A stretch of DNA of 43,494 nucleotides from Acholeplasmataceae bacterium (GCA_018400755.1 JAGYLU010000012.1:1-43494); one strand, 5' to 3'; shown: positions 8,133 to 17,374, counted from the first letter of the stretch. The notes: generated by a model not told the origin, from the letters alone. Program-made: numbers and translations.

Positions 8133-8142
8133 GGATTTTTTT
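8115..8142 (+). terminator. Intrinsic terminator in the aro operon leader
   Basis: Bases 8115-8136 form a nearly fully paired hairpin (two G-T wobbles, loop of about four bases), followed by a run of T to 8142. It lies between the leader peptide and the DAHP synthase ribosome site (AAGGAG, 8150-8155), so it can only work as a regulated terminator. Confidence 0.8.
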
Positions 8143-8163
8143 ATACCATAAGGAGACCAGCCA

Positions 8164-9183
8164 ATGATCATTCAAATGAAGCAAAACGCAACCAAAAAGC
8201 AGTATGAAAAGGTGACAGGGTATTTAAAGGAAAAGCAATTTGAGATCCGTGACGTGAGCAGTGCCCACGTCATGGTGTTTGGCATCATCGGAGATACCTC
8301 TAGGATTGATCCCCATGATCTCTATGCGTTTGATGGGGTCGGTGAGGTCACGAGAGTGTCGACGCCGTTCAAAAAGGCAAGTCGGTCTTTCAAACGAGAG
8401 GACACCATCATCAAGCTACCCGGTGGCGTTGAGATTGGTTCTGACATGTTCGTGATGATGGCCGGACCTTGTTCGGTCGAAAGTGAGGAACAGCTTTTGA
8501 CCATCGCCAAAGGGGTCAAGGCGGCAGGGGCACACCTGCTCAGGGGTGGGGCGTACAAACCCCGGACTTCACCTTACTCGTTTCAAGGGCTTGAAGAAGA
8601 GGGACTGAAGATCCTAAGACGGGTGGGAGACCAGACGGGACTCTCGGTCGTGACTGAGATTCCGGCAGCGGATTTGTTGCCGGTCTTTGAGAGGTATGTC
8701 GATGTCATTCAGGTCGGGGCCAGGAACATGCAAAACTTCCATTTGTTGAAAGCACTCGGCAAATCAACAAAACCGATTCTTTTGAAGCGCGGTTTGTCAG
8801 CGACCATCGAAGAATGGCTGATGGCAGCTGAGTACATCATGGCCGGTGGGAATGAACAGGTCATCTTGTGTGAGCGCGGCATCAGGACCTATGAGAAGTA
8901 TACCAGGAACACCCTTGATATCAGTGCGGTCCTGGCGGTCCGGGAACTGTCGCATTTGCCGGTGATTATCGATCCCTCGCATGCTGCTGGCCGTTGGCAG
9001 ATGATTGAGAAGCTCTCCATGGCATCGCTTGCCGTTGGGGCGCACGGTCTGATTGTCGAAGTTCATCATGACCCCGAACACGCCATGTCGGACGGGGCCC
9101 AATCGCTTAAGATTCCGAAATTCAAGTCGATGATGACGTCGCTTGGCCAGATGGCTGATGTTCTTGGTCTCAGAATGAAATGA
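8164..9183 (+). CDS. aroF: 3-deoxy-7-phosphoheptulonate (DAHP) synthase, type I-beta with N-terminal regulatory domain
   Basis: Condenses phosphoenolpyruvate and erythrose 4-phosphate, the first step of the shikimate pathway. The catalytic barrel starts near residue 95: GPCSVE (metal ligand Cys103), GAYKPRTSPYSFQG, LLKRG and IDPSH follow in order. The first 70 residues resemble the ferredoxin-like regulatory domain of the Thermotoga maritima enzyme, where Tyr and Phe inhibit; the 339-residue length matches that type. AAGGAG lies eight bases upstream of the ATG. The leader peptide and terminator before it suggest a second level of control by Tyr/Phe. The stop overlaps the next start as ATGA. 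The symbol aroF is one of several in use. Confidence 0.95.
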   Translation: MIIQMKQNATKKQYEKVTGYLKEKQFEIRDVSSAHVMVFGIIGDTSRIDPHDLYAFDGVGEVTRVSTPFKKASRSFKREDTIIKLPGGVEIGSDMFVMMAGPCSVESEEQLLTIAKGVKAAGAHLLRGGAYKPRTSPYSFQGLEEEGLKILRRVGDQTGLSVVTEIPAADLLPVFERYVDVIQVGARNMQNFHLLKALGKSTKPILLKRGLSATIEEWLMAAEYIMAGGNEQVILCERGIRTYEKYTRNTLDISAVLAVRELSHLPVIIDPSHAAGRWQMIEKLSMASLAVGAHGLIVEVHHDPEHAMSDGAQSLKIPKFKSMMTSLGQMADVLGLRMK

Positions 9184-10025
9184 TTATCGTCATTGCAGGG
9201 CTTGGCCTGATTGGGGCCTCATATGCCGAAGGTCTTCACGCCAAAGGGCATACCATCTATGCCTGGAACAGAAGCGAAGCAACACTTCAAAAAGCCATTG
9301 ATCTGGGATTTGTCCAACCGGGGTCCATTGAAGAGACGCTTCAGTCAGCCGATGTGTTGATTCTGGCACTCTATCCCAAACACAACACCTGGTTCATCCG
9401 CGAACATCGTGCTTTTTTACCTCCAGGATTGATCATCACCGATGTCAGTGGCACAAAGACAAAGATGATGGACGAGATTGAGGCAATCTTGCCAGAAGGC
9501 GTCTTCTACACCTCGCATCATCCGATGGCGGGCAAAGAGACAAGTGGCTTTGATGTGCGGGATCCGTTGATCTTCAAACGGGCCAATGCCATCATCGTGA
9601 AAGGTCCGGCAAGCGGACCTTCGGATGTCTTGGTCCTCCATGGCCTTTTGAAGGATCTTGAATTTGGTCGGATTCTTGAGACCGACCGGCAAACCCACGA
9701 CGCCTTGATCGCGTTCACAAGTCAGTTGACCCATGTGCTCGCAGTCACTTTGGTCCAAAGTGATCATTTTGATGAGACTGCCAAAGCGACGGGGGACTCT
9801 TACCGTGATCTGACCAGGATTGCGAAAATCAATGAGATCATGTGGACAGATCTCTTCCTTATGAACAAGGAAGCGCTTCTCGATCAGATCGAGAGATTTG
9901 AAGAGAAACTTGCAGAGATCAAACTCATGATCAAAGAAGAGGACCGTCCGGCCTTGATTGAGACGCTTAGGACAGCGAAAGAAAAGAGGTTGACCTTTGA
10001 CAACATTAAGGATGAAGACATATGA
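9180..10025 (+). CDS. tyrA: Prephenate dehydrogenase
   Basis: Oxidises prephenate to 4-hydroxyphenylpyruvate with NAD(P)+, the tyrosine branch. The 281-residue protein has the Rossmann motif GLGLIG (residues 7-12), TDVSGTK, and the catalytic HHPMAG. A helical dimerisation domain with SQLTHVLA follows. There is no C-terminal ACT domain, so feedback control, if any, differs from the Bacillus enzyme. It starts within the previous stop (ATGA, 9180-9183) and its end overlaps aroB. A prephenate dehydratase for the phenylalanine branch is not in the window. Confidence 0.93.
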   Translation: MIIVIAGLGLIGASYAEGLHAKGHTIYAWNRSEATLQKAIDLGFVQPGSIEETLQSADVLILALYPKHNTWFIREHRAFLPPGLIITDVSGTKTKMMDEIEAILPEGVFYTSHHPMAGKETSGFDVRDPLIFKRANAIIVKGPASGPSDVLVLHGLLKDLEFGRILETDRQTHDALIAFTSQLTHVLAVTLVQSDHFDETAKATGDSYRDLTRIAKINEIMWTDLFLMNKEALLDQIERFEEKLAEIKLMIKEEDRPALIETLRTAKEKRLTFDNIKDEDI

Positions 10026-11010
10026 CATCTTAATCGAAAACCATGCGATTGAAGCTGTGAAACGATTGGTTGAAGATGGATCGAATAGGAAAGATGTTTT
10101 TGTCGTCACCGACAATCACGTCAAAGCGCTTCACCTAGAGACGTTGAGACGCGTTCTTGACCCAATTCATCTTCACGTTGTCTCAATCACCCCTGGAGAA
10201 GCTTCAAAGTCGGTATCGACGATGCTGGATGTCATTGGGCAGTTGTTGACGATGGGGATCAAACGGGATCATCTTCTGATTGGTTTTGGTGGTGGTGTTG
10301 TGACCGACTTGGCCGGATTTGTGGCCGCGATTCTTTACCGCGGCATCACATACGCGGCCATTCCGACGACCTTGCTCGCCCAAGTGGATGCCAGCATCGG
10401 ATCAAAGACCGGGATTGATCTCGCCCAAGGGAAAAATTTGCTTGGCGCATTCAAGGATCCGGCATGGGTTCTGATTGATCCGATGTTCTTGGAAACACTT
10501 CCAAAAGAGGTTAGAATCGATGGCCTTGCCGAGATGATCAAGGCCGCGTTGATTGCTGATCCAGTCCTCTATCAGATGCTCAAGGATGACGATGAGATCA
10601 CTGAAAAAAAGATCATCAGGGCAGTAGAGGTCAAGCGATCGATCGTGATGAAAGACCCCTATGAGACGCATGAACGGATGTTGTTGAACTTCGGACACAC
10701 CTTTGGACATGCGATTGAACGCAAACATCATTATGAAACTTACACGCATGGCGTGGCGGTCGCTTATGGGATGTTGATTGCGATGGATCTCGGTGTCAGG
10801 CAAGGGATCACACCAAAAGCCTTGTATGATGATGTTTTGAATACCTTGAAAAAGACGAAATTGGTGACCGAACCGTTGTTGCTGGCATCTGATTATGTCT
10901 CACATATCGGATTTGACAAAAAGCAACTCTCAGACGGTCTTCGGTTCATCTTCCTTGAGGATATCGGACAAGCGGTTATCAAGACGGTTCGAATGGAGGA
11001 TCTTCTATGA
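9997..11010 (+). CDS. aroB: 3-dehydroquinate synthase
   Basis: Converts DAHP to 3-dehydroquinate with NAD+ and a metal ion. Visible are the GGGVVTDLAGFVA nucleotide loop, PTTLLAQVDASIGSKTGID, and the metal ligands Glu179 (AEMIKAA), His234 (FGHTFGH) and His251 (HGVAVAYG). At 337 residues it is slightly shorter than usual. Two starts are possible: TTG 9997, with AAGAGGT about six bases upstream, or ATG 10012 (MKTYDILIENHA), which looks more natural as the protein begins but has a poor ribosome site. Both lie inside the end of tyrA, so translation is probably coupled. Confidence 0.95.
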   Translation: MTTLRMKTYDILIENHAIEAVKRLVEDGSNRKDVFVVTDNHVKALHLETLRRVLDPIHLHVVSITPGEASKSVSTMLDVIGQLLTMGIKRDHLLIGFGGGVVTDLAGFVAAILYRGITYAAIPTTLLAQVDASIGSKTGIDLAQGKNLLGAFKDPAWVLIDPMFLETLPKEVRIDGLAEMIKAALIADPVLYQMLKDDDEITEKKIIRAVEVKRSIVMKDPYETHERMLLNFGHTFGHAIERKHHYETYTHGVAVAYGMLIAMDLGVRQGITPKALYDDVLNTLKKTKLVTEPLLLASDYVSHIGFDKKQLSDGLRFIFLEDIGQAVIKTVRMEDLL

Positions 11011-12269
11011 ATGTGCTGATCAGAAACAAACCTCTCTTTGGAACGGTTGATGTCATCTCATCAAAGTCGGTGTCACATCGCTCTTTGATTGCGGCTGCGC
11101 TCGCTGTTGGGACTAGCGAGATCAACGGTCTTCTTGATGCGCTTGATCTGGATGCGACCAAGCATGCGCTTGAATCGCTTGGCGCTAGGTTTGAAGCACG
11201 TTTTGTGACGGGTCAAGCGATGAGACAAGTCAACAAGATCATTGACTGCAATGAGTCAGGATCAACCTTGAGAATGATGATTCCGGTAGCCATGTTACTC
11301 GATCAAGTTTTTGTTTTCACCGGAAGAAACCGCTTGACAAAGCGACCTTTGGACGTTTACAGAGATGCATTCAAACCCTTTGGGTATCATTTTGAGACGC
11401 TTTCAAAAGAGACGCTTCCCCTTTCGGTCAAAGGCCCTTTGAAAGCAGGGCGGTATGTGCTCAGAGGGGATGTCAGCTCACAGTTTGTGAGCGGACTTCT
11501 CTTTGCCTTGCCACTGCTTGAAGGCGATTCAATCATTGAACTCACCACCCCTCTCGAATCTAAAGGGTATGTGGATCTGACGATATCGACACTCAGACGA
11601 TTTGGCGTTGAGGTCAGAGAAGAAGGACAAATGTATCTGATCGAAGGCAAGCAACGTTATCAACCCCAAACGCTCAAAGTCGAGGGTGATTATTCACAGG
11701 CAGCATTCTTCTTCGTGGCTGGAACCATTGGCCAAGAGATTTGCCTCACAAACCTTGATCCTGAGTCCATCCAAGGCGATCGTGCGATTGTCAGAATCAT
11801 CAATGAGATGGGCGGAGACATTCAATATGATCAGAAAGCGACCGCCTTTGTGGTCAAACCAAGACGGACAAGAGGGATCACCATTGATCTGAAGGACATC
11901 CCTGACCTTGGACCGGCATTGATGGTACTGGCGGCATTGAGTGAAGGCACAACAGTGTTTATAAACACGGAGCGGCTCAGACTGAAGGAATCTGATCGGG
12001 TCCAGGCGATGGCGGATGTGTTGAATGCCTTTGGTGTCCAAGTCGAGATGGATGGTGATACCCTCAGGATCACCGGCGTCAATGCGTTACAAGGACACGT
12101 GACCATCGATTCTGCCAATGATCACCGGATTGTCATGGCGGCGGCGATGGCCGCCATCAGGGCCAATGGTCCGGTGATGATCAATGGTGCTGAAGCGATC
12201 CGAAAATCCTATCCGACATTTTTTGACGATTATCAAACACTTGGAGGTGATTTTGATGCAAGCAATTGA
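11007..12269 (+). CDS. aroA: 3-phosphoshikimate 1-carboxyvinyltransferase (EPSP synthase)
   Basis: Transfers an enolpyruvyl group from PEP to shikimate 3-phosphate. The 420-residue two-domain protein shows SKSVSHR (19-25, substrate-binding Lys/Ser/Arg), NESGSTLR around the PEP-binding glycine, TKRPLD, DVSSQF, the LRLKESDR motif and DHRIVMA near the end. GDYSQAAFF is the pattern common in Clostridia-type enzymes. Its start overlaps the aroB stop as ATGA; its end runs 14 bases into the chorismate mutase gene. Its substrate would have to come from a shikimate kinase encoded elsewhere. Confidence 0.96.
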   Translation: MNVLIRNKPLFGTVDVISSKSVSHRSLIAAALAVGTSEINGLLDALDLDATKHALESLGARFEARFVTGQAMRQVNKIIDCNESGSTLRMMIPVAMLLDQVFVFTGRNRLTKRPLDVYRDAFKPFGYHFETLSKETLPLSVKGPLKAGRYVLRGDVSSQFVSGLLFALPLLEGDSIIELTTPLESKGYVDLTISTLRRFGVEVREEGQMYLIEGKQRYQPQTLKVEGDYSQAAFFFVAGTIGQEICLTNLDPESIQGDRAIVRIINEMGGDIQYDQKATAFVVKPRRTRGITIDLKDIPDLGPALMVLAALSEGTTVFINTERLRLKESDRVQAMADVLNAFGVQVEMDGDTLRITGVNALQGHVTIDSANDHRIVMAAAMAAIRANGPVMINGAEAIRKSYPTFFDDYQTLGGDFDASN

Positions 12270-12513
12270 AAAGATCAGACGTGAGATTGATGACATTGAT
12301 GACCAGATGATGGATCTGTTTATGAAACGGATGGAACTGGTGCATGCTGTCGGTATCCACAAGAAGCAAGCGGCACAACCGATTTCAGATCCCAAACGGG
12401 AAAAAGAAGTGCTTGACCGTCTGAAAGCAAGATTATCCAATGTCAATCTTTGGCCGTACTACAAACGGTTTGTCACCCATATGTTCCTGTTGTCCAAAGA
12501 ATACCAAAAATGA
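12256..12513 (+). CDS. Chorismate mutase, AroQ class
   Basis: Rearranges chorismate to prephenate. An 85-residue all-helical protein with the AroQ pattern: IEKIRREIDDIDDQMMDLFMKRMELV, then KKQ in helix 1-2 and DPKREKEVLDRL in helix 2-3. It begins at ATG 12256 with a near-perfect GGAGGTGA (12243-12250) five bases upstream, inside the end of aroA. It is a stand-alone domain, not fused to dehydratase or DAHP synthase as in many Bacillota. Its stop overlaps the aroE start as ATGA. Confidence 0.92.
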   Translation: MQAIEKIRREIDDIDDQMMDLFMKRMELVHAVGIHKKQAAQPISDPKREKEVLDRLKARLSNVNLWPYYKRFVTHMFLLSKEYQK

Positions 12514-13292
12514 TGAAACGACTTGGCATAATCGGTCGAGATATCGGATACAGCATGTCACCTCGCATCCATGATTGGATTGGCAGGCGGTATGGCATCG
12601 ATCTCTCCTATGACATCTTTGATGTCAAGGAGGATGAGATCGAAGGACTGATCCATGGTCTCAAGTCCGGTGTCTACCATGGCTTCAATGTCACCAAACC
12701 CTATAAAGAGACCATCATGAGATGGGTGGATCAGTTGACGCCGGTTGCGACCGCAGTCCATGCCATCAATACGGTTTTTTTGAGAGATGGTCTCGTCATT
12801 GGTGACAATACCGATGTTGCCGGATTTGAAGCCTTGCTCCAATCCAGCGGAATCATAATGGCGGGACAAGAGGTTTTTGTCCTAGGCAGTGGGGGTGCGG
12901 CGAAAGCGGTTGTCCATGTCTTTGAAAGCATGGGCATCAAGCCGGTTGTCGCGGCTCGGAACACCAAACGGGCATCAACCATGTTCGAGCGGGTCATCCC
13001 CATCGACAGTCTGAGGTCTTTTTGTGGGGCGTTGGTCGTCAATTGCACACCGGTTGGAACATCACCTGATGTTTCGGCATCGGTGGTCAAAGAAGATGTC
13101 ATCAATGGGGCTTATGTGATTGATTTGGTCTATGATCCGATGCCAACGCAGATTGTGATGGATGCCAAAGACGGCATCGGTGGGGCGATGATGCTTGTGG
13201 TTCAAGCGCTCAAGAGCGCTGAACATTTTCATCAACAACCGTTTGCGTTTGATCCATCAATCCTTGAGTTATTCGGAGGGAAATCGACATGA
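12510..13292 (+). CDS. aroE: Shikimate dehydrogenase
   Basis: Reduces 3-dehydroshikimate to shikimate with NADPH. A 260-residue protein with SMSP near residue 15 (substrate serines), FNVTKPYKE with catalytic Lys63, GDNTD with Asp102, the dinucleotide loop GSGGAAKAVV and VNCTPVGT. I chose ATG 12510, which shares bases with the preceding stop (ATGA, 12510-12513); the longer open frame upstream is antisense-like read-through of the mutase gene. The 3' end overlaps aroC as ATGA. Confidence 0.95.
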   Translation: MMKRLGIIGRDIGYSMSPRIHDWIGRRYGIDLSYDIFDVKEDEIEGLIHGLKSGVYHGFNVTKPYKETIMRWVDQLTPVATAVHAINTVFLRDGLVIGDNTDVAGFEALLQSSGIIMAGQEVFVLGSGGAAKAVVHVFESMGIKPVVAARNTKRASTMFERVIPIDSLRSFCGALVVNCTPVGTSPDVSASVVKEDVINGAYVIDLVYDPMPTQIVMDAKDGIGGAMMLVVQALKSAEHFHQQPFAFDPSILELFGGKST

Positions 13293-14308
13293 ACACATAC
13301 GGACAGTTTTTCAAAGTGACCCTTTTCGGGGAGTCCCATCAACCTGAGATCGGCGTCGTGGTCGAGGGTGTGCCAGCGGGGACAGTCATTGACATGACCT
13401 TGATCGAACAGGATCTGAAGAAACGTCGCCCCGGAGCCGTCGGAACGACCGCCAGGGTCGAGGCGGATCACTTTCGGGTGACCGCAGGGATTTTTCAGGG
13501 TCGGGCAACGGGATCACCGTTGCATCTGGTGATTGAAAACACCGACACCAGATCGAAAGATTATCAGCATTTGCTCAAGCAACCCCGCCCTGGTCATGCC
13601 GATTATGTCGCTTCCATCAAGTATGGGGGATTTCATGATCATCGCGGTGGTGGTCGTTTCTCAGGACGCCTGACCGCTGCTTTGGTGATGGCAGGCAGTC
13701 TTGCCAAGATGTTTTTGCCATATACGTTTGAGACGGAACTGATCAAAGTGGGTACCTTGACCGACATGTCATCACTCGATCAATATCTTGAGGGCATCAA
13801 AGCCAAAGGTGAATCTGTCGGAGGTATTGTAAAGCTCTCTGTCAAAGGCATCCCGGTCGGTATTGGTGAGCCCTTCTTCCAAAAGCTTGATGCTGAGATT
13901 GCCAAGATGATGTTTTCCATTCCGGCCGTCAAAGGGGTGTCTTTTGGTCTTGGATTCGAAGGTGTTGAGAGGCTTGGAAGCGACTTCAATGATGTCTTTT
14001 CCGATTCAGACGGCACCACACTCTCCAACCATAGCGGTGGCGTGTCCGGAGGTCTTTCAAATGGAAACGACCTTGTTTTGAAGGTGTTCGTGAAACCAAC
14101 GTCATCCATTCAAAAGACCCAAGAGACCTATGACTTTGAAACGAAGACACTGAAGCCACTCTCGATTGGCGGGCGTCATGATGTCGCGATTGTCAGACGG
14201 GCCGGGATTGTGTTGGAAAATGCCTTGGCCATTGTGCTGGCCGATCTGACGCTCATAGCCCGGGCAACCAAGATCGAAAAGCCAATATCAGTGCCTCAGA
14301 ACCTATAA
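13289..14308 (+). CDS. aroC: Chorismate synthase
   Basis: Last step to chorismate: 1,4-elimination of phosphate from EPSP, needing reduced FMN. The 339-residue protein begins NTYGQFFKVTLFGESHQP, the family's first signature with its conserved His. RPGHADY, HDHRGGGRFSGR (second His) and the C-terminal RHDVAIVRRA follow. Reduced FMN could come from a flavin reductase or flavodoxin; a flavodoxin gene lies 12 kb away but no link is shown. Last gene of the aromatic operon; recG follows after five bases. Confidence 0.96.
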   Translation: MNTYGQFFKVTLFGESHQPEIGVVVEGVPAGTVIDMTLIEQDLKKRRPGAVGTTARVEADHFRVTAGIFQGRATGSPLHLVIENTDTRSKDYQHLLKQPRPGHADYVASIKYGGFHDHRGGGRFSGRLTAALVMAGSLAKMFLPYTFETELIKVGTLTDMSSLDQYLEGIKAKGESVGGIVKLSVKGIPVGIGEPFFQKLDAEIAKMMFSIPAVKGVSFGLGFEGVERLGSDFNDVFSDSDGTTLSNHSGGVSGGLSNGNDLVLKVFVKPTSSIQKTQETYDFETKTLKPLSIGGRHDVAIVRRAGIVLENALAIVLADLTLIARATKIEKPISVPQNL

Positions 14309-14313
14309 ACAAG

Positions 14314-16302
14314 ATGGTAACGACGCATCCGATCAGCGATGTCAAAGGTGTCGGGAAAGCCCTTTATAAAAGGTTTTTGGACGCTGGAATCAAGACAACG
14401 TATGATCTCATCACAACCCCACCAAAAGCGTATGAAGATTACACCACAGTCGATGTCAGTGCGCTTTCTGATGGCCAAATCGTGACTCTGCAGGCGGTCG
14501 TTCTCTCTGCCGTCCATGTCCATTCGATGACCCGTGTCAGTCGGGCGACGTTCGATATCCTTGTTGATGGGCTGACACTTTCGGTCATTGCGTTTAACCA
14601 AAACTATCTGAAAGAATCGCTTCATGCAGGCGATGAGATCATTGTCAAGGGGTCCTATCAGGCTAGGACATCTTCGATCACAGCATCGAAGATTCATCAT
14701 ATGGCAAATGTCCGATTGATTCAACCGATCTATGGGCTTGAAGGTATTTATGACAGACATATCTCAAAAATCATCAAAGCGATTGAGACAGACCAACAGG
14801 TTGATATCTTTGAGACACTTCCTATGGAGGATCTTGAGACGTACCGGATGCCAAGGCGGGATCAGGCGTTTCATATGCTCCATTTTCCAGAGTCAAAGAA
14901 GGACATTCAAGAGGCTCAAAGACGATTCAAGTATGAGGAAGCGTTTTTTTTGAGTTTGCAGATGTCATATCAGACCAAAGAGAAGACCAAACGGCCGCCC
15001 AAGGTCTATGATCTTGAAAGGGTCAAGAAAGCGATTGAGAGATTGCCATTCGAACTGACCGATGATCAGAAGAAAGCCACCAATGATATCTTCAAAGATT
15101 TCCGTAAGCCTTATGCGCAGTTCAGATTGATCCAAGGGGACGTCGGCTCAGGAAAAACCGTTGTTGCCGGGCTTGCCGCGCTCGCAGTCGCGAGTGCGAA
15201 TGAGCAAGTGGCAATCATGGCCCCAACTGAACTGCTTGCCAGGCAACATTACGATGTGCTATCAAGATTGTTTGAAGAGATGTCAATTGCGCTTCTGTCC
15301 AGTCGGACCAAAGACAAGAAGACACTCAAAGACCGGATCAGCCATCATGAGATCGATGTTGTGATCGGCACCCATGCCATGATCGAGGAGGATGTTGTCT
15401 TCGATCGGTTAGGGCTCGTGATCATAGATGAACAACACCGTTTTGGGGTCCGGGCCAGAAGTGAACTCGGCAACAAAGCGATGTCTCAGGATATCCTCTA
15501 TCTCAGTGCGACCCCCATTCCAAGGACGCTCGCGATGGTGGCGTTTAAAGATGCGAACATCAGTGTGATCAGGACCAAGCCGGAAGCAAGACCAGATGTC
15601 ATGACACATTATGTCAACCGGGATGACATCCAGATGGTCTTTTCGGATATGGATAGGCGGTTGGCGAATGGTGAGAACATCTTTATCGTTGTTCCGGCCA
15701 TCGAATCCTTGGAAAAAGGCGAAAACATTGAAACGGTCAGTGGGTTGATTGCGGACCGTTTCAATGTCGATGTTTGGACCATGCATGCCAAAATGGCCTC
15801 AGATGACCGTGATTTGGCCATGGCATCATTTCGTGAGAAACGCGGCGCGATTCTGATTGCGACCACGATGATCGAAGTGGGCATTGATGTCCGACACGCG
15901 ACGATGATGGTGGTTTTTTCAGCTGAACAATTCGGATTGAGTCAGCTTCATCAGCTCCGAGGCAGGGTCGGACGGGGAGACCGCCCGTCAGTGTGCTATC
16001 TGATCTCGGAAAAAGAGGATGTTAACCGTCTGATGATCCTTCAAAGCACCAATGATGGGTTTGAACTGTCAGCCAAAGATTTGGCACTCAGAGGCCCTGG
16101 GCAATTTGTGGGATCACGACAAAGCGGGTTTTTCAAGTTTCGGTTTCTTGACTTTTTCGAAGACAGTGCCATTCTTGAGGAAGCCAGCCGCCGGGTTGAA
16201 CGGTTGCTTGATGATCCGATGTTTGAAGGCTCTGTGAGACAAGCACATTTGGTCAAGCGTCTCAAACGGATGCAAGGGGCATCAGAGCCATACGCCATGT
16301 AA
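14314..16302 (+). CDS. recG: ATP-dependent DNA helicase RecG
   Basis: Remodels stalled forks and branched DNA. The 662 residues show the N-terminal DVKGVGK segment, the OB-fold wedge domain (about 60-150), and the two helicase lobes: GDVGSGKT (275-282), PTELLARQH, DEQHRFG (372 on), SATPIPRT, and QLRGRVGRG. The C-terminal block RGPGQFVGSRQSG is specific for RecG. Only a weak ribosome site precedes the ATG, which is five bases after aroC, so it may depend on read-through from the aro operon. The length is close to normal (about 670-690). Confidence 0.96.
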   Translation: MVTTHPISDVKGVGKALYKRFLDAGIKTTYDLITTPPKAYEDYTTVDVSALSDGQIVTLQAVVLSAVHVHSMTRVSRATFDILVDGLTLSVIAFNQNYLKESLHAGDEIIVKGSYQARTSSITASKIHHMANVRLIQPIYGLEGIYDRHISKIIKAIETDQQVDIFETLPMEDLETYRMPRRDQAFHMLHFPESKKDIQEAQRRFKYEEAFFLSLQMSYQTKEKTKRPPKVYDLERVKKAIERLPFELTDDQKKATNDIFKDFRKPYAQFRLIQGDVGSGKTVVAGLAALAVASANEQVAIMAPTELLARQHYDVLSRLFEEMSIALLSSRTKDKKTLKDRISHHEIDVVIGTHAMIEEDVVFDRLGLVIIDEQHRFGVRARSELGNKAMSQDILYLSATPIPRTLAMVAFKDANISVIRTKPEARPDVMTHYVNRDDIQMVFSDMDRRLANGENIFIVVPAIESLEKGENIETVSGLIADRFNVDVWTMHAKMASDDRDLAMASFREKRGAILIATTMIEVGIDVRHATMMVVFSAEQFGLSQLHQLRGRVGRGDRPSVCYLISEKEDVNRLMILQSTNDGFELSAKDLALRGPGQFVGSRQSGFFKFRFLDFFEDSAILEEASRRVERLLDDPMFEGSVRQAHLVKRLKRMQGASEPYAM

Positions 16303-16311
16303 GGGTGTTGG

Positions 16312-16341
16312 TTGTCCAAAGACCAAGAAAAGTGATATAAT
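16312..16341 (+). promoter_or_regulatory. Predicted promoter of plsX-rnc-dnaD-nth
   Basis: TTGTCC (16312-16317) and a consensus TATAAT (16336-16341), 18 bases apart, with the extended TG motif directly before the -10. It lies in the gap between recG and plsX. Confidence 0.8.
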
Positions 16342-16366
16342 AATCAATACGAAAGAAGGGATGCTT

Positions 16367-17374
16367 ATGATCAGAATCGCTGTGGATGGCATGGGTGGGG
16401 ATAACGCCCCCGAACCGATTGTCAAAGGAGTTATGAAGGCACTTGAGACGTTTGACAATATATCGATCATCCTGTTTGGTGACGAGACCAAGATGGCCCC
16501 ATATCTGAAGACACATGAACGACTTTCAGTTGTTCACACCCCCGATTATCTTGACATGGGGGAGAAAGATCCGATTGGCAAATACCGCAAGAACAAGAAG
16601 ATTTCGATGTTCATGGCCTTGCAGGCCGTCAAAGACAAGGAAGCCGATGCGGTTGTCAGTGCCGGACCAACCCAGGCCTTGGTCGTTGGTGGTCACTTTA
16701 TCGTCAGACGGATGCCTGAGATGCGTAGGGTGGCAATCGCGCCTATCATTCCCTCATTTGATGGCCGTGGACGTATTCTCTTGGACTCTGGGGCCAATGT
16801 CGAGATCCGGCCTGAGTATTTGCTAGAGTTTGCCGTTTATGCGACCATCGTGGCCAAGCATGTTCTCAAAAGAGAGAATCCCAGTGTGGCTTTGATCAAC
16901 ATCGGAACCGAAGAAGGCAAAGGTCGTGACCTTGATAAAGAAACATATGCCTTGCTGAAAGACAGCAAGGACATCAACTTCTTCGGGAATCTGGAACCGA
17001 AAGAGGTCTTCATGACGGAAGCGGATATCCTGCTCTCTGATGGATTCACCGGAAACATCGTCATGAAGACGATGGAAGGTGCTGCCAAAGGACTTGGTGC
17101 GGTTCTCAAACGGGAAATCAAATCGACGTTGGCGGGCAAAATCGGTGCTTTGTTCATGAGGAAATCACTCCATCGGTTCAAGAAGTCGCTTGATGCGTCT
17201 GAAATTGGGGGCGCGTTATTGATGGGTTTGAATGGGGTTGTCATCAAAGCCCATGGTTCATCCAATGATTATGCGTTTTTCAATGGCATCAGACAAGCCA
17301 AGGAAATGGTTGAGGCTGATGTTATCAGGATTGTCTCACAGACGCTTGAGAAGAAAGCAGACGATGGCTCATGA
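16367..17374 (+). CDS. plsX: Phosphate acyltransferase PlsX
   Basis: Makes acyl-phosphate from acyl-ACP (or balances the two pools) for membrane lipid synthesis with PlsY. The 335-residue protein starts IRIAVDGMGGDNAP, the family hallmark, and carries SAGPTQALV, DSGANVE, NIGTEEGKG and LSDGFTGNIVMK. I chose ATG 16367, which is six bases from AAGGG; ATG 16361 is too close. In Bacillus plsX is followed by fabD, fabG and acpP before rnc; here rnc follows directly with an ATGA overlap, as in mycoplasmas. That suggests fatty acids may be taken up; the DegV-like protein at the left edge would fit. Confidence 0.95.
   Translation: MIRIAVDGMGGDNAPEPIVKGVMKALETFDNISIILFGDETKMAPYLKTHERLSVVHTPDYLDMGEKDPIGKYRKNKKISMFMALQAVKDKEADAVVSAGPTQALVVGGHFIVRRMPEMRRVAIAPIIPSFDGRGRILLDSGANVEIRPEYLLEFAVYATIVAKHVLKRENPSVALINIGTEEGKGRDLDKETYALLKDSKDINFFGNLEPKEVFMTEADILLSDGFTGNIVMKTMEGAAKGLGAVLKREIKSTLAGKIGALFMRKSLHRFKKSLDASEIGGALLMGLNGVVIKAHGSSNDYAFFNGIRQAKEMVEADVIRIVSQTLEKKADDGS

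Noticed and set aside
7986-8163. T-box riboswitch before the aro operon
   Set aside because: No T-box core sequence or specifier-loop architecture could be recognised, whereas a translated leader with a good ribosome site is present.
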